A stretch of 64,000 bases of DNA from WHSW01 sp963842795 (GTDB lineage Bacteria; Actinomycetota; Thermoleophilia; Solirubrobacterales; 70-9), in contig CAWJHV010000006.1 of NCBI GenBank assembly GCA_963842795.1, forward strand, positions 62,001 to 126,000. The letters are read 5' to 3'. A program made the position numbers and the translations under genes. The notes beneath the pieces were generated by a model. The model was not told the DNA's origin, ran no database searches, and saw only the letters and a program-made list of their open reading frames with translations. Shown piece after piece: positions 28,166 to 39,508 of this stretch; position 1 is the stretch's first letter, and each line of letters starts with the position of its first letter.

Positions 28166-28991
28166 GCCGCCGAGGCCCGCAAGCGCGGACGGGTCGCCGA
28201 GGCGATCGAGCGCCCCGAGCACGTGCCGCTGATCGACGCGGCGGGCGAGTACGCGGGCTTCGCGCTCAGCGGGCTCGCGCGGCATGCGCCGGGTCGGCGA
28301 GTACGCCGGCGAGGTGCTGCGCCAGGCGGCGCTGATCGCCGCCGGCAGCGTGCTCGTGATCGTCTTCGGATCTCGTTCCTCGCCGGCGCCACCTGCGGGA
28401 TCGAGGGCTCGGCGATCTCGCGCGCGCTCGGCGCCGGGATCGCGGCGCCGATCTTCAGCGCCTTCTGCACCACCCGCGAGATCGTCCCGTTCATCTTCGG
28501 CTTCATCGTCGCCGCCAAGATCGGCGGCGGGATCGTCGCCGAGCTCGGCGCGATGCGGGTCAACGAGGAGGTCGACGCGATGGAGGTGATGGGCGTCCCG
28601 TCGATCACCTACCTGGTCTCGACCCGGATGCTGGCGGCCGCGGTGATGCTGCCGATCGCCTACCTGGTCTCGCTCGGCGCGGCCCAGGGCGCCGCCTGGC
28701 TGGCCTCGTTCGTGCGCTTCGGCGACGTCTCGCAGGGCACCTGGGAGTTCGCCTTCTACACCGCGCTCGACCCCATCGACATCGTCTACTCGGTGATCAA
28801 GGGGATGGTGATCTCGTTCGCGCGTGATCATCATCGCGCTCTACTACGGCTACCGGGTGCGGGGGGGCCCGGTCGAGGTCGGGGTGGCGACCGCGCAGTC
28901 GATGGCGGTCAACCTGATCGTGGTGACCGTCCTCAACATGGTCATGACGTTCATCTTCTGGGGCTTCGACCCGAACCTGCCGATCGCGTGA
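28162..28991 (+). CDS. yrbEB: YrbE-type permease of the Mce lipid importer, second
   Basis: ATG 28162 inside ATGA. Frame changes near 28175, 28285, 28368 and 28820. The core is clear: ISFLAGATCGIEGSAISRAL, FCTTREIVPFIFGFIVAAKI, GGGIVAELGAMRVNEEVDAM and MEVMGVPSITYLVSTRMLAA. End FWGFDPNLPIA with TGA overlapping the first mce gene (GTGA). Partner of the first YrbE. The MceG-type ATPase is not encoded in the window, as in other actinobacteria where it is unlinked. Confidence 0.83.
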
Positions 28992-30331
28992 GCGGCCCGG
29001 CGGCCGCTGACCGTGCTCGGCGGCCGGCTCGTTCGGTGGCCGTCGTCGTCGCCGCGCTCGCGGTGCCTGATCGGCCCTGCGCTCGGACGGGCACGCTACG
29101 AGGTGACGCGCCGTCTTCGACGACGTCCGCGGCCTGATCGCCGGCGGCGAGGTGAAGGCCGGCGGCGTCGAGGTCGGCAAGGTCACGGAGATCGAGCTTC
29201 ACCGACGACGGGCATGCCCGAGGTGCCGATGGCGATCGACGACGACTTCCGGCTGCGCCAGGGCGCGTTCGCGAACATCCGCCTGGCCTCGAACGTCGGC
29301 GCGATCAACCGCTACGTCGACCTGACCCAGGGCGACGGGGCCGGAGCTGCGCCGACGGCGCGACGCTCGGGCCCGAGCAGCACCGACCAGCCGGTCGACC
29401 TCGACCTCGCGGTCTCGACCCTCGACCCGCGGACGCGCGCGAGCAGGCGGGCGAGCTGCTGGCCGAACGTCGACGCGGCGACTCGCGGGCGCGGCCCGGA
29501 CATCGACCGCGACCGCTGCGCCACAGCGCCGAGGCGCTGGGCGAGACGGCGAACCTGCTCGCCGAGGTGACCGCCGACCAGCGCGCGCTCGCGCAGCTCG
29601 TCGACCCAGGGCCGCGATGGTCGTCGGCGCGCTCGCCGCGACCCCGAGGACCTCGGCGAGACGCGCCGAGCGGCTGGCGACCATGCTCGACGCCGCGGCC
29701 GCGCGCCAGGCCGAGCTCGCGCGGACGGCCGCGCGCTCGGCCCCGGCGCTCGGCGACCGCCGCACGCGACGCTCGAGCGGCTCGCGGCGGCGATGCCGGA
29801 CCTGCGCGAGCTGGTCGACGCCGCGCGGCCCGGCGGTCGACGAGCTGGCGCCGACCGCGCGCGGCGCTGCGCCCGGCGATCGCGGCGCTGCGCCCGCTCA
29901 CCGCCGAGGCCCGCCGGCTGGCGGCGCCGCTGCGACGAGCAGCTGCGCGCGCTGCGGCCCGTGATCGACGCGGCGCTGCCGGTCGCGCAGCGGCTGCCGG
30001 GCGTGCTCGACGGGCTCACGCCGCTGCTCGACCACCTTCGCGCCCGCGCCCCGGAGATCATCAGCTTCTTCACCCTCGGCGGCGACGCGAGCGTCGAACT
30101 ACGACGTCAACGGCAACCTGGTCCGCGTCTCGGCGCTGCTGATCCAGCAGAACCGCCACCCGAACCTGATCGGCGCCTCCAGCGACGCGGCCGGGCCGGT
30201 CGTCCGGCCGTACGACCGCATCCCGGGGACCGCCGAGGGCGAGCCGTGGCGCAACTACTGGCGCAGCTTCATCGGCGGGGGCAAGCCGCCGCGCAGCTAC
30301 CTCGACGCGCGGAGACGGGGGCGGACCGTGA
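28988..30331 (+). CDS. mceA: Mce protein, position A of the operon
   Basis: GTG 28988. One N-terminal hydrophobic helix, then the MlaD domain: FDDVRGLIAGGEVKAGGVEV with GKVTEI, and FANIRLASNVGAINRYVDLT. A long helical and coiled-coil section follows (LRELVDAARP, TPLLDHLRARAPEIISFFTL), the part that builds the hydrophobic tunnel. Many single-base frame changes (at least eight between 29085 and 30320). The stop with the GTGA junction to the next gene is reached as RRDGGGP. Periplasmic lipid-carrying subunit. Confidence 0.8.
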
Positions 30332-31916
30332 CCGACCTGATGGCTCGCCTGGTCGCGGTCGTTCACCGCACTGCTGCTCGTCGCGACCCTGGCCGCCGTC
30401 TACATCACGTCGCACCCGCGGCGTCAGCGGGACCACGGTGAAGGCCGAGTTCGACGACGTCTACCCGCTGCTCCCGGGCATGCACGTGCGCGTCGACGGC
30501 GCGATCGCCGGCTCGGTCGGCGACATCGAGATCACCGACGAGGGCACCGCGCTGGTGACGATGCAGCTCGTTCGAGGGCACGACCCCGCCGCGCGCCGAC
30601 GCGACCGCGGCGATCCGCCAGCAGGACATCACCGGCGACAGCTACGTCGCGCTCGAGCCCGGCGACGACGCGAGCCGCTCGGCGACGAGCGTGATCGCGA
30701 GCGCAGCGGACGCTGGTCGCGCCGCGCTTCGACGACCTGCTCAACAGCTTCGACGAGCCGGTGCGCCAGGGCCTGAAGCTGATCCTGGTCGAGCTCGGCA
30801 AGGGCCTCGAGCGCCGCGGCGACGACCTCAACGGGGCGGTGCTCGCGCTGCGGCCGGGGCTCGAGGCGGCCGACGAGGCGCTCGCCGAGGTGCGCTCGCA
30901 GAACGCGGCTCTGCGCAGCCTGATCGCCGACGCCGAGGCGGTCACCGGCCAGGCGGCCGCGCGCTCGCGCGAGCTCGGGCAGCCTGGTCGAGTCGCTCTC
31001 GGCGACGCTGCGGACGACCGCCGAGCGCGGGCCGGCGCTCGACGCGGCGCTCGAGCGCCTGCCGCGACGACCGATCGAGCGCGGCGCGACCCTCGGCCAA
31101 GCTGACGGCCTGGCCGTCGAGGCGCGGCCGCTGGCGCGGACGCTCGCCGACGTCCGCTCCCGACCTGGCGACGACCTTCCGCCGCCTCGGGCCGTTCCTC
31201 GACGACGCCCGGGCGACGATGGACGCGGTCGGGCCGACGCTGGCGCTGGTCGACAACCTGCTGACGGCGAGCCTGCCGACCCTGCGCGAGGCCCCGGCGC
31301 GCGTGCTGACCGCGCCGCTCGACATCGCCGCGGCCGCCGGCGCCGTGCTCGACGCGCTGCTCGGCGAGCGCGAGCTGCAGGAGGCGCTGTTCTCGGCCGA
31401 CGGCTACGGCCACGGCCCGAAGGCGGAGGACGACGTCGGGCTCGGCGCCATCGGGGTCGAGCAGGGCACCCAGGCGGGCTACGAGGGCAACGACCCCGAC
31501 CGCCGGTTCCTGCGCGCCGAGACGGTGCTCACCTGCGAGAGCTTCGGCCTGCCGATCGGCGCGGGTGCCTCGACGGCGTGATCGCACGGCCGCGGCGCCG
31601 AGCGCGCGGCCGACCGGCGCGGCGGCGTGGCCAGCGGCGGCGACGGGCCCGCCGGCGGCGGCCGGCGGCGACGCGCGTGCCGCCGGCGGGCGAGCCGCAG
31701 CCAGGCGGCGCGGCGGCGACGGCGGCGACGGCGACCCGCTCGGCGAGACGCTGGACGAGGCGGCGGCGACGTCGGCGAGATCCTCGACCAGGTCGGCGGG
31801 GTCGTCGGCGGCGCGCTCGATGGCCAGGGGCGGCGGCGGCGATAACGGCGACAACGAGGCGCGACGGCCCGACTCGACGCCGCCGAAGACCTCCTCGACT
31901 TCCTGCCGGGCCATGA
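30328..31916 (+). CDS. mceB: Mce protein, position B
   Basis: GTG 30328 reads VTDLMARLVAVV, then a helix (LLLVATLAAVYITSHPRG) and the MlaD domain GTTVKAEFDDVYPLLPGMHV, VDGAIAGSVGDIEITDEGTA and QQDITGDSYVALEPGD. Helical section to VLTCESFGLPIGAGAS at 31581. There a TGA appears in the current frame, but the next 330 bases still read as a Gly-rich tail with GETLDEA, GEILDQVGGVVGGALDG and LDFLPG in successive frames, ending TGA 31914-31916 at an ATGA junction. I therefore place the end at 31916; 31581 is the conservative end. Confidence 0.75.
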
Positions 31917-33206
31917 GCTGCGCGGAGCGAGGCCCCCGGGCGTTCAGCCAGGGCGGTGCGCGGGACGGCGCGCCGGTTCGAGGGCCGCGAGCTGCTGCTC
32001 GGCCTGATCGTCGCCGCGATCGGGCTCCTGATGGCGTGGGTCGCGTGGGAGTCGGTCAACGGCGTGCCGTTCCAGAACCGCTACGAGGTCAAGGTCGAGG
32101 TCGCGGCCGACTCCCCGATCCTGAAGAAGGGCGACACGGTCCGGGTCGCCGGGCGCTTCGCCGGGCTTGATCACCGACGTCGAGCCCGACGACGGGCACG
32201 TGCTGGTGACCGCCGAGCTGCGGCCCGAGTTCGCCCCGATCGGCAACGACGCGCGCGCCAACGTCAAGGTGCGCTCGATCGTCTACCTCACCTACCTGGA
32301 GCTGTTCCCGGGCAACGTCGGCGACCCGATGCCCGAGGGCGGCACGATTCCGCTCGCTCGCAGCGGCTCGGGCGTCGACCTGCTCGAGGTCGTGCAGATG
32401 TTCGACCAGCAAGGCGCGCGCGGCGCTCTCCGGACGCGGTGAGCAGCGCCGGCGCCGGGCTTCGCCGGGCGCGGCGAGGACGTCAACGCGGCGCTCGCCG
32501 ACCTCGGCGCCGCGACCGCGCGACCTGACCGTCGCAGCTGCAGGCGGCGATCGCCGCAGCCGGGCGCGATCGCCGCGATCGTCGCGCGGCGCGGCGCGGA
32601 CCGTCCGCGGCCTGCGCGGCGAGCGGCCCGACGACGTCGGCGGGCTGGTCGGTCGCGGCAGCTCCGTGGTCGGCGCGGTCGCCGCCGCACGAGGCCGAGC
32701 TCGGCGACGCGATCGAGCTGCTGCGCCCGTTCGAGGACGAGCTCGCTGGCACGGCGCCGCTCGCCGACCCGCTGCTCGACGACGCCGCCGCGGCGCCCGC
32801 GAGCTCACCCCGGCGGCGCGGGCGCTGGCCGCGGCGCTGCCCGAGGTCAACGAGGTGCTGGCGCTCGGCGACGAGATCCGGACCGAGACCGCGCGGCTCA
32901 CGCGGGCGATCAACCCGGTGCTCGCGGCGGCGGCGCCGGTCGCTCCGCGACCTGCGCCCGACGGTCGCCTCGATCAAGCCCCTGCTCGGTCCGCTGCGCG
33001 CGCTCGTCGACGGCGTCGCGCCGTACGCCCGCGACATCCGCCTGGCCGGCGAGGGGATCGTCTCGGCGACCGACAACTCGATCCCCGACGGCCAGACCGC
33101 CTCGGGCAACCCGGCGCTGCGCTTCGCGCCGGTGCTCACCTGCCACCGCGCCCGCGACCCGTACCCGGAGCCCGGCGAGACGCTGGAGCACTCGGAGCCA
33201 TGCTGA
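31913..33206 (+). CDS. mceC: Mce protein, position C
   Basis: ATG 31913 in an ATGA overlap; one frame change is needed before RFEGRELLLGLIVAAIGLLM. GTG 31956 is the start without that change. MlaD domain: NRYEVKVEVAADSPILKKGD, TVRVAGRFAGLITDVEPDDG, ANVKVRSIVYLTYLELFPGN. Helical part with breaks near 32165, 32415 to 32700 and 32945, then IPDGQTASGNPALRFAPVLT and TGA 33204. The RFEGRELLxGL start is typical for this class of Mce subunit. Confidence 0.78.
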
Positions 33207-34514
33207 GCGCGCGAAACCGTCGCCTGCGGCGTCGCCTGCTCGGGATCGCGATTCGCTGGTCGTCGCGGTCGGGCTGATCGTCGCGGCGTGCGGCCGAACC
33301 CGTTCGCCGACCGCCAGACGATCTGGGCCGAGTTCGACAACGTCAACGGCCTCGGCTCGATCGACCGCGACATCCGCGTCGCCGGCGTCAACGAGGGCGA
33401 GATCGGCGAGGTGACGCGCATCGGCGACGACGCGCTGCGTCGAGCTCGAGGTCGACGCCGAGATCCTGGTCCACGCCGACGCGCAGGTCGCGCTGCGCCC
33501 GCACACGCTGTTCGAGGGCAGCGCCTTCGTCGACCTGCACCCCGGCAGCCCGAGCGCGCCGCTGATCGACGAGGGCGCGACGATCCCGCGCGCCAGACCG
33601 CGTCTACGTCTCCTTCGACGAGGCGCTGCGGGTGCTGCGCGAGCCGGCGCCGCGAGCGCTGCGCGAGCTGGTGCGGACGGCGCCGAGGCGCTCGCGGACG
33701 GGGCGATCGAGGGCCTGCAGCGGACGCTGCGAGCGGCGCCCGAGCTGACCCGCGACCTGGGGCCGACGGCGCGCGCGCTGCAGGGCCCGAGCGGCGACGA
33801 GCTCGCGCGGCGCGATCGCGCGGCGCGCCGGCGACGGTCGAGCGAGCTCGCCCGGCGCGAGGACTCGCTGGTCGCCGCTCGCCGAGCGCGCCAACCGGAC
33901 CCTGGCGGCGCTCGACGTCGACGGCGCCGGGCCGCTCGACCGCGCCCTGGCCGCGCTGCCGGGCCCGCTCGAGACGCTGCGCGACCGCGGCGCCGGTGCT
34001 CGCCGCGCTGATCGACCGCACCGGCGAGCTCGCGGTCGAGCTGCGCCCGGCCCTGGTCGAGCTGGCACCGGCGCTCGACGAGCTGCAGCCGCTGCTCGCG
34101 GCGCGACCCCGGCCATGCGGCGCGCGGTGCCGCTCGTGCACGCGATCGGCACCGTCCTGCGGCGCGCGACCGCGCGCGGCCCCGGCGTTCGAGCGGCTGC
34201 TCGACGATCCTGCGCCCGGGCCGCGCCTCCTCGACGAGAACGTGCTGCCGGCGATGCAGCGCGACTCGCGGCTCGGGCATGCCCGCCTACCTGCAGCTGA
34301 TCTCGGCCTTCGCCGGCGGCGACGCGGCGCTGAGCCCGTACCAGACCGCTGCCCAGGGCCCGCTCGGGGCCGGGCACATGATCCGCCTCGGCGCCTACTT
34401 CGATCCGGCGGGCTCGAGCGGCGCCGGCGGCGTCCTGCCCTGCGACTCGATCGGCCAGCTCGACCCCGACGCCTGGTCGCGAGCGCTGCGCGACCCTGGG
34501 GTACTGCAGCGTGA
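33200..34514 (+). CDS. mceD: Mce protein, position D
   Basis: ATG 33200 overlaps the previous stop. MLSARNRRLRRRLLGIA leads into a helix LVVAVGLIVAACG, which after the frame change near 33255 gives a possible lipoprotein Cys. MlaD domain: ADRQTIWAEFDNVNGLGSID, DIRVAGVNEGEIGEVTRIGD, RPHTLFEGSAFVDLHPGSPS. Helical section, then GMPAYLQLISAFAGGDAALS and LGAGHMIRLGAYFDP. At least ten frame changes. TGA 34512 overlaps the GTG of the next gene. Confidence 0.78.
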
Positions 34515-35916
34515 TCCGCCGGCGCACGCTCGAGTTCATCAACCCGCGGCGCAAGGTCGGCCAGGTCCCGCTCGGGCGCCTGGCGATCGCGCTGCAGATC
34601 ATCGCCGCGCTCGCCTTCCTCGGCTACACGCTGACCAAGAAGTCGATCCGCCTGCCCGGGCTCGAGCGCGCCGTACGAGGTCGAGGTCGAGTTCACCGAC
34701 GCCAAGGGGCTCGACCGCGTCGACGAGCCGGGCGCCGCGGTCGCCGGGGCGCTGGTCGGCCGGGTCACCGGGACGCGGTACGAGGACGGCCAGGCGGTCG
34801 CCACGCTGAGCCTGGAGCCCGACGTCCGGGGCAAGATGTTCGCCGACGCGAGCGCCGAGCTGCGCCCGGCGAGCGCGATCCAGAACCTGATCGTCAACAT
34901 CGACCCGGGCGACGCCGCGCGCGGGCCGCTGCCCGACGGCGAGCCGATCCCGCCGGGCGGACGACGGCGTTCGTCGCGATCGACGAGCTCACCGGCGTGC
35001 TCGACGCCGACACCCGCGCCTACGCGCAGATCCTGATCGGCGAGCTCGAGCGCGGCGCTGCGCGGGCGCGACGGGCGAGCTGCGCGGCGGCGCTCGAGCG
35101 AGCTCGCCGACGTCACCGACGACGCGACGCCGATCGCGCGCTCGCTCGGCGACCCGGCGGCGGCTGCTGACGCGGCTCGTCGACGACCTCGACTCGGTCA
35201 CGACGACGCTCGCCGAGCGCTCGGTCGAGCTCGGCAACGCGGTCGCCGCCGGCAGCGACACGCTCGCGGTCACCGCGGCGCGCGAGCGCGAGCTGGCCGC
35301 AGGCGACGCGGCTGCTCGCGCCGACGCTCGAGGAGGCCGACCGCTCGCTCGACGCGAGCGGCCGACCTGGCCGAGATCCTCGTTCCGGCGCTCGACCGGC
35401 TCGTCCCCGCGGCCGGCGGCCTCGGCGAGGCGAGCGCCAAGCTGCGCGGCCTGCTGCCGCGCGCCGGCGAGCTGGTCGGCCAGTTCGACGGGCTCACCGG
35501 CGCGGCGCCGAGCCGCTCGCAGCTGCTGCTCGAGGGGACCGCGGGCTGACCGGCGAAGGTCGAGCGGCTGATCCCGACGGCCGAGGACCTCGTCCGCCTG
35601 GCGCGGGTCATGGACGAGTACCGCAACGGCGGCGCGCAGCTCGCCGACACGCTGAGCGGCGCGACCTCGGTCAACGACAACGGCGGCACCTACGGCCAGG
35701 TCGACGTGCTCGAGATCGAGGACCCGAAGCCGGAGAACCTCGGCCTGCCCGCGTCGGCCGCGCGCAGCCGCGACGGCGGCCCGTCGGAGCTCGAGCGCAA
35801 GCTGGCGCTGGCGCTCGAGCGCACCTGCGAGCGACAACCCGGTCGCCTGCATCCTGCGCTTCGGTCCCCGGGCCTGCCGGACGAGCCGCTGAGCGCGCGG
35901 CGGAGGGCACGGCTGA
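34511..35916 (+). CDS. mceE: Mce protein, position E
   Basis: GTG 34511: VIRRRTLEFINPRRKVGQVP then helix LAIALQIIAALAFLGYTLTK. MlaD domain: YEVEVEFTDAKGLDRVDEPG, AVAGALVGRVTGTRYEDGQA, SAIQNLIVNIDPGDAARGPL. Long helical section with many breaks between 34670 and 35550; from 35560 the frame is steady (VERLIPTAEDLVRLARVMDE) and the end has a Cys-containing loop TCERDNPVACILRFG. Stop TGA 35914 shares a base with the next ATG. Confidence 0.78.
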
Positions 35917-37270
35917 TGGACCATCGGATCCCGAGGTCGGACTGGTCTTCGCCTCGTCTGCGCGGCGCTCGCGCGTGATCACGTTCATCGCGCTCAACGA
36001 GGCGTTCGAGGGCCCGAGCCCGTCGAGCGTGATCGGCGGCGAGCCGTACCAGCTGACGGCGACGTTCGACGACACCGAGGCGCTGCCGACCAAGCAGCCG
36101 GTGCTCGTCCGCGGCGTCCAGGTCGGCAAGGTGACCGAGGTCGACTTCGACCACGAGGACCTCGAAGGCGACCGTGACCTTCACGGTCGACGACGAGCTC
36201 GGCCGGTCCACGGCGACGCCTCGGTGACGATCGGCGAGCGCACGCTGCTCGGCGATCCGTACCTCAACCTCGACCCGGGCACGCGAGGGCGGCCCGAGCT
36301 CGAGTCGGGCGCCGAGCGTGCGGGCGCTGCCGAGCGTCGACTTCGACGAGGCGTTCGACTTCCTCGACGCGACGGGCGCCGCCACCTCGAGCTCGATGAT
36401 CGACACGCTCGACCGGGCGACCGGCGCCGGAGTCGGGAACGCGAGCTCAACGTGACCGTCGGCGAGCTCGCGCGCACGGTCGGCCGAGGTGCGCGACCTC
36501 ACCGACGCCCTGCGCGGCCAGGAGGACGAGATCGCCGGGCTTCGTCGGCGACACCGCGATCGTCGTCAGCGAGCTCGGGCGCCGCGAGGAGGCGCTGCGC
36601 CGGGTCGTCGCCTCGGGCCGCGCGGCGCTCGCCGCGCTGGCGTCCAACACCGACTCGCTCGAGCAGGGGGTGGCGGAGCTGCCGGCGGTGCTCGCCTCGG
36701 GCGCCGAGGCGCTGCGCCGGGCCGGCCGCTGCTGCGCGAGGCGCGGCCGCTGGTCGCCGAGGTGCGCGAGGCGGCGCCCGACCTCGCGCCGGCGCTCGCC
36801 GACATCGGCCCGCTGGCCGCCGACACCATCGAGATCGTCAAGGACGTCTCCGGGCTGCCGTCGCTGCGCAAGCTGCTGCAGCGTGGTCGTCCTCGGCGGC
36901 CCGGCGGTGCCCGGGCTCGAGGCCTCGGTTCGCAACCTCGTGCCGCTGCTGCGCTACGCGGCGCCGCGCACAAGGGGATCGTCTCGTTCTTCTCCAACTT
37001 CGCCGGGCTCACCTCCCACGGCGACGCCGACGGCGCCTGGGCGCGGTTCGCGATCATGTTCGAGCCGGGCGAGGTGCCGACCAGCCGCCGCGGCGAGCTG
37101 CTATCCGGAGGACGACGTGCGCGCTGAACACCGGCGTCTGCCACAACGCCTACCCCGAGCCCGGCGACGCGCTCGACCCCGAGCCCTACGAGCCGGGCAC
37201 CTACCCGCGCCTGAAGCCATACGACGGCCGCCGCCGAAGAAGTACGCGGCGCGTCGCTCGCTCCGTCGAA
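35916..37270 (+). CDS. mceF: Mce protein, position F, 3' end lost in the homopolymer tract
   Basis: ATG 35916 (MDHRIPR), a helix across frame changes near 35940 and 35965, then the MlaD domain: YQLTATFDDTEALPTKQPVL, VRGVQVGKVTEVDFDHEDLE, TIGERTLLGDPYLNLDPG. Helical part LNVTVGELARTV, SLEQGVAELPAVLASGAEAL; later SFFSNFAGLTSHGDADGAWA and LNTGVCHNAYPEPGDALDPE. No stop occurs in any frame before the T/G tract at 37273, so the C terminus, the stop and any terminator are not resolved. Sixth and last Mce subunit. Confidence 0.78.
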
Positions 37271-37361
<91 letters not shown>

Positions 37362-37400
37362 CGGCTCCCCGAGAACGCATGCGTTCGAAGCCCCCGCCGC

Positions 37401-38784
37401 CTAGGGGAATGGCAGGCCGAGGAACTCCGCCTCTTCGCGGCCGAGCTGGGTGACCGGCGGCTCGTCGTAGATCCACTCGCGGGCGATCCGGTGCCAGTTG
37501 TCTGCGGAGTGGAGCTGGCCGAGGACGGCGAGCGTGAGCAGCTCGAGGCGGCGGCCGAAGAGGTGCTCGACGTTGATGCCTGGTGGCGCATGGTCTCGAA
37601 GTGCGAGGAGCGCGGGTCGCCGGTCTCGATCGCCGCGCGCGAGACCAGGTCGGGCGTGATCTCGACCACCTCGTCGGCCGTGCGTACCACCAGACGCCCT
37701 CGAGGACGAACGCCAGCAGGTCGTCGGGATCGAGCCGCTCGGGCTCGGGGATGAAGCCGGCGCGGGCGAAGCAGCCGGTGCAGCTGCGGCGCGTCGACCT
37801 CGCTGACGGCGCGCTGGCAGGCGAGCTCGAGCTCGATCGACTCGCGGTCCATGCGCTTGAAGAGGCCGAAGTCGAGGAACGCGACCCGGCCGTCGGCGAG
37901 CAGCATCATGTTGCCGGGGTGCGGGTCGCCCGAGAAGCGGCGGTGGCGGTGCATCGACTCGTAGTAGAAGCGGAAGACGATCTCGCCGATGCGGTTGCGC
38001 TCGGCCTGCGGCTCGGAGCGCAGGGCCTCGAAGCCCGTCGCCGGAGACGAGCTCGGTGACGAGGACGTGCTCGCGGCAGAGGTAGGTGACGACGTCGGGG
38101 ACGCACGATGAACGGGTGGCCGCGGTAGATCCGCGCCATCGTCCGGTGGTTGGAGGCCTCGAGCTCGTAGTCGAGCTCGTCGACGATCCGCTCGCGGATC
38201 TCCTCGCCGAGCGCCTTGATGTCGAGCTGCGGCGTCATCCGCGCGCGAGCCGGAGGAGCACGCCGAGGTTCTGCATGTCGGCGCGGACGGCGTCGGCGAT
38301 GCCCGGGTACTGCACCTTGACCGCGACGTCGGCGCCCGTCGAGCAGCGTCGCCCGGTAGACCTGGCCGATCGAGGCGGCGGCGATCGGCTCCGGGTCGAA
38401 GCTCGGCGAAGATCTCGTCGAGCGGTCCGAGGTCGGACTCGATCACCGCCGCATGCGCTCGAAGGAGACCGTCGGCGCGGCGTCGCGGAGCTTGGCGAGC
38501 TCGACCTGGAACTCGTCGCGGTGCGCCTCGGGACGAGGCCGAAGTCGACGAAGGAGAGCATCTGGCCGACCTTGATCGCGGCGCCCTTCATCGCGCCGAG
38601 CACGTCGACGATCTGCTTTGCGGTCTCGAGCTGGCGACGCTCGAGCGCCACCTGGGAGCGCTGGTCGGAGCGGACCACGTTCGCGGACAGGGTCCCCGCT
38701 TGGCGCACGGCAGCGCCGGCGGCGGTGCGGCCGATCCACGCCAGCCGCTGGACGCGTACCGGTGGGCAGGTCGCGCTCGGCCAT
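37401..38784 (-). CDS. ABC1/AarF/UbiB-family atypical kinase, frame breaks
   Basis: ATG 38784. KGAAIKVGQMLSFVDFGLVP is the family's K-x-G-Q motif region; then GADVAVKVQYPGIADAVRAD with the ATP-site Lys, LDYELEASNHRTMARIYRGH, and the catalytic segment GDPHPGNMMLLADGRVAFLD followed by FGLFKRMDR. Frame changes near 38715, 38530, 38450, 38400, 38335, 38230, 38100, 38045, 37765, 37690 and 37585. End EEAEFLGLPFP before TAG 37401. Such proteins act in isoprenoid lipid or quinone metabolism; here it faces lipid-import and oxygenase genes. Confidence 0.83.
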
Positions 38785-38807
38785 GGCGGCGAATGCTAGC
38801 CCGGTTG

Positions 38808-38836
38808 TTGGCAATATGCCAATAAGGCGCTATCCT
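38808..38836 (+). promoter_or_regulatory. Promoter and operator of the TetR-MpaB pair
   Basis: TTGGCAATATGCCAA (38808-38822) is a palindrome with 6-base arms. Its left arm TTGGCA is also a -35 with a 17-base spacer to TATCCT (38831-38836), and the GTG at 38843 starts 7 bases after the -10, as in a leaderless message. A repressor on the palindrome would block the -35. AarF is divergent, 24 bases away. Confidence 0.65.
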
Positions 38837-38842
38837 GGGCGC

Positions 38843-39508
38843 GTGACGAGGCCACGGACAGCCACGGGGGCGAGCGCCCACCGCGGCGCGGGCACCCCGC
38901 CCCGCGCTGGTCGCGGCTCGACACGGCCGAGCGCCGGCGGCAGATCCTCTCGGCCGCGCGGCGGCTGTTCTCGAACGCCACTACGGCGCCGTCTCGACCG
39001 CCGACATCGCCGCCGAGGCCGGGGTGACCCGCGGCCTCGTCCATCACTACTTCGGCGGCAAGCGGGAGCTGTACCTCGAGGTCGTGCGCTCGATCCTGCG
39101 GCTGCCGCCGGGCATGTTCGCCGCCGAGATCGCCACCGGCGACCCCGAGGCGGCGCTCGGGGCGGCGGTCGACCGGTGGCTCGACGTCGCCGAGCGCAGC
39201 CGCGGGATGCTGCTCGCCACCACGGCGCGCAGGGCTTCGGCCGCGACCCCGAGATCGAGGCGATCTTCGACGCGGCGCGCGAGCGCACCGCCGACCAGGT
39301 GATCGAGATCCTGCGCCCGGGCGCCCGCCCGCGGCGGCGTCCGCCGAGCTGCGCGCCGCGGTTCGCGCCTACGCCGGCTTCGTCGAGGCCGCGACCTTCG
39401 ACTGGCTGCGCGGCGGGCCCTCTCGCGCGAGCAGCTGCGCGAGCTGCTGGTCGGCGGGCTGCTGGCGCTCGACCGAGAGGTGGTGCCGCGAGTCGAGGAG
39501 GCAGGTGA
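38843..39508 (+). CDS. TetR-family regulator, frame breaks
   Basis: GTG 38843. After a frame change near 38910: DTAERRRQILSAARRLFSNA and TADIAAEAGVTRGLVHHYFG with the recognition helix, then GKRELYLEVVRSILRLPPGM. Further breaks near 39230, 39325 and 39420; the ligand part reads GFGRDPEIEAIFDAARERTA and RAYAGFVEAATFDWLRGG. TGA 39506 overlaps the GTG of the MpaB gene. Probably autoregulates through 38808 and controls the oxygenase. Confidence 0.8.
   Translation: MTRPRTATGASAHRGAGTPPRAGRGSTRPSAGGRSSRPRGGCSRTPLRRRLDRRHRRRGRGDPRPRPSLLRRQAGAVPRGRALDPAAAAGHVRRRDRHRRPRGGARGGGRPVARRRRAQPRDAARHHGAQGFGRDPEIEAIFDAARERTADQVIEILRPGARPRRRPPSCAPRFAPTPASSRPRPSTGCAAGPLARAAARAAGRRAAGARPRGGAASRGGR

Noticed and set aside
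31582..31916. A separate Arg/Pro-rich gene after mceB.
   Set aside because: It reads better as the Gly-rich C-terminal tail of mceB in shifting frames, ending in the usual overlap with mceC.
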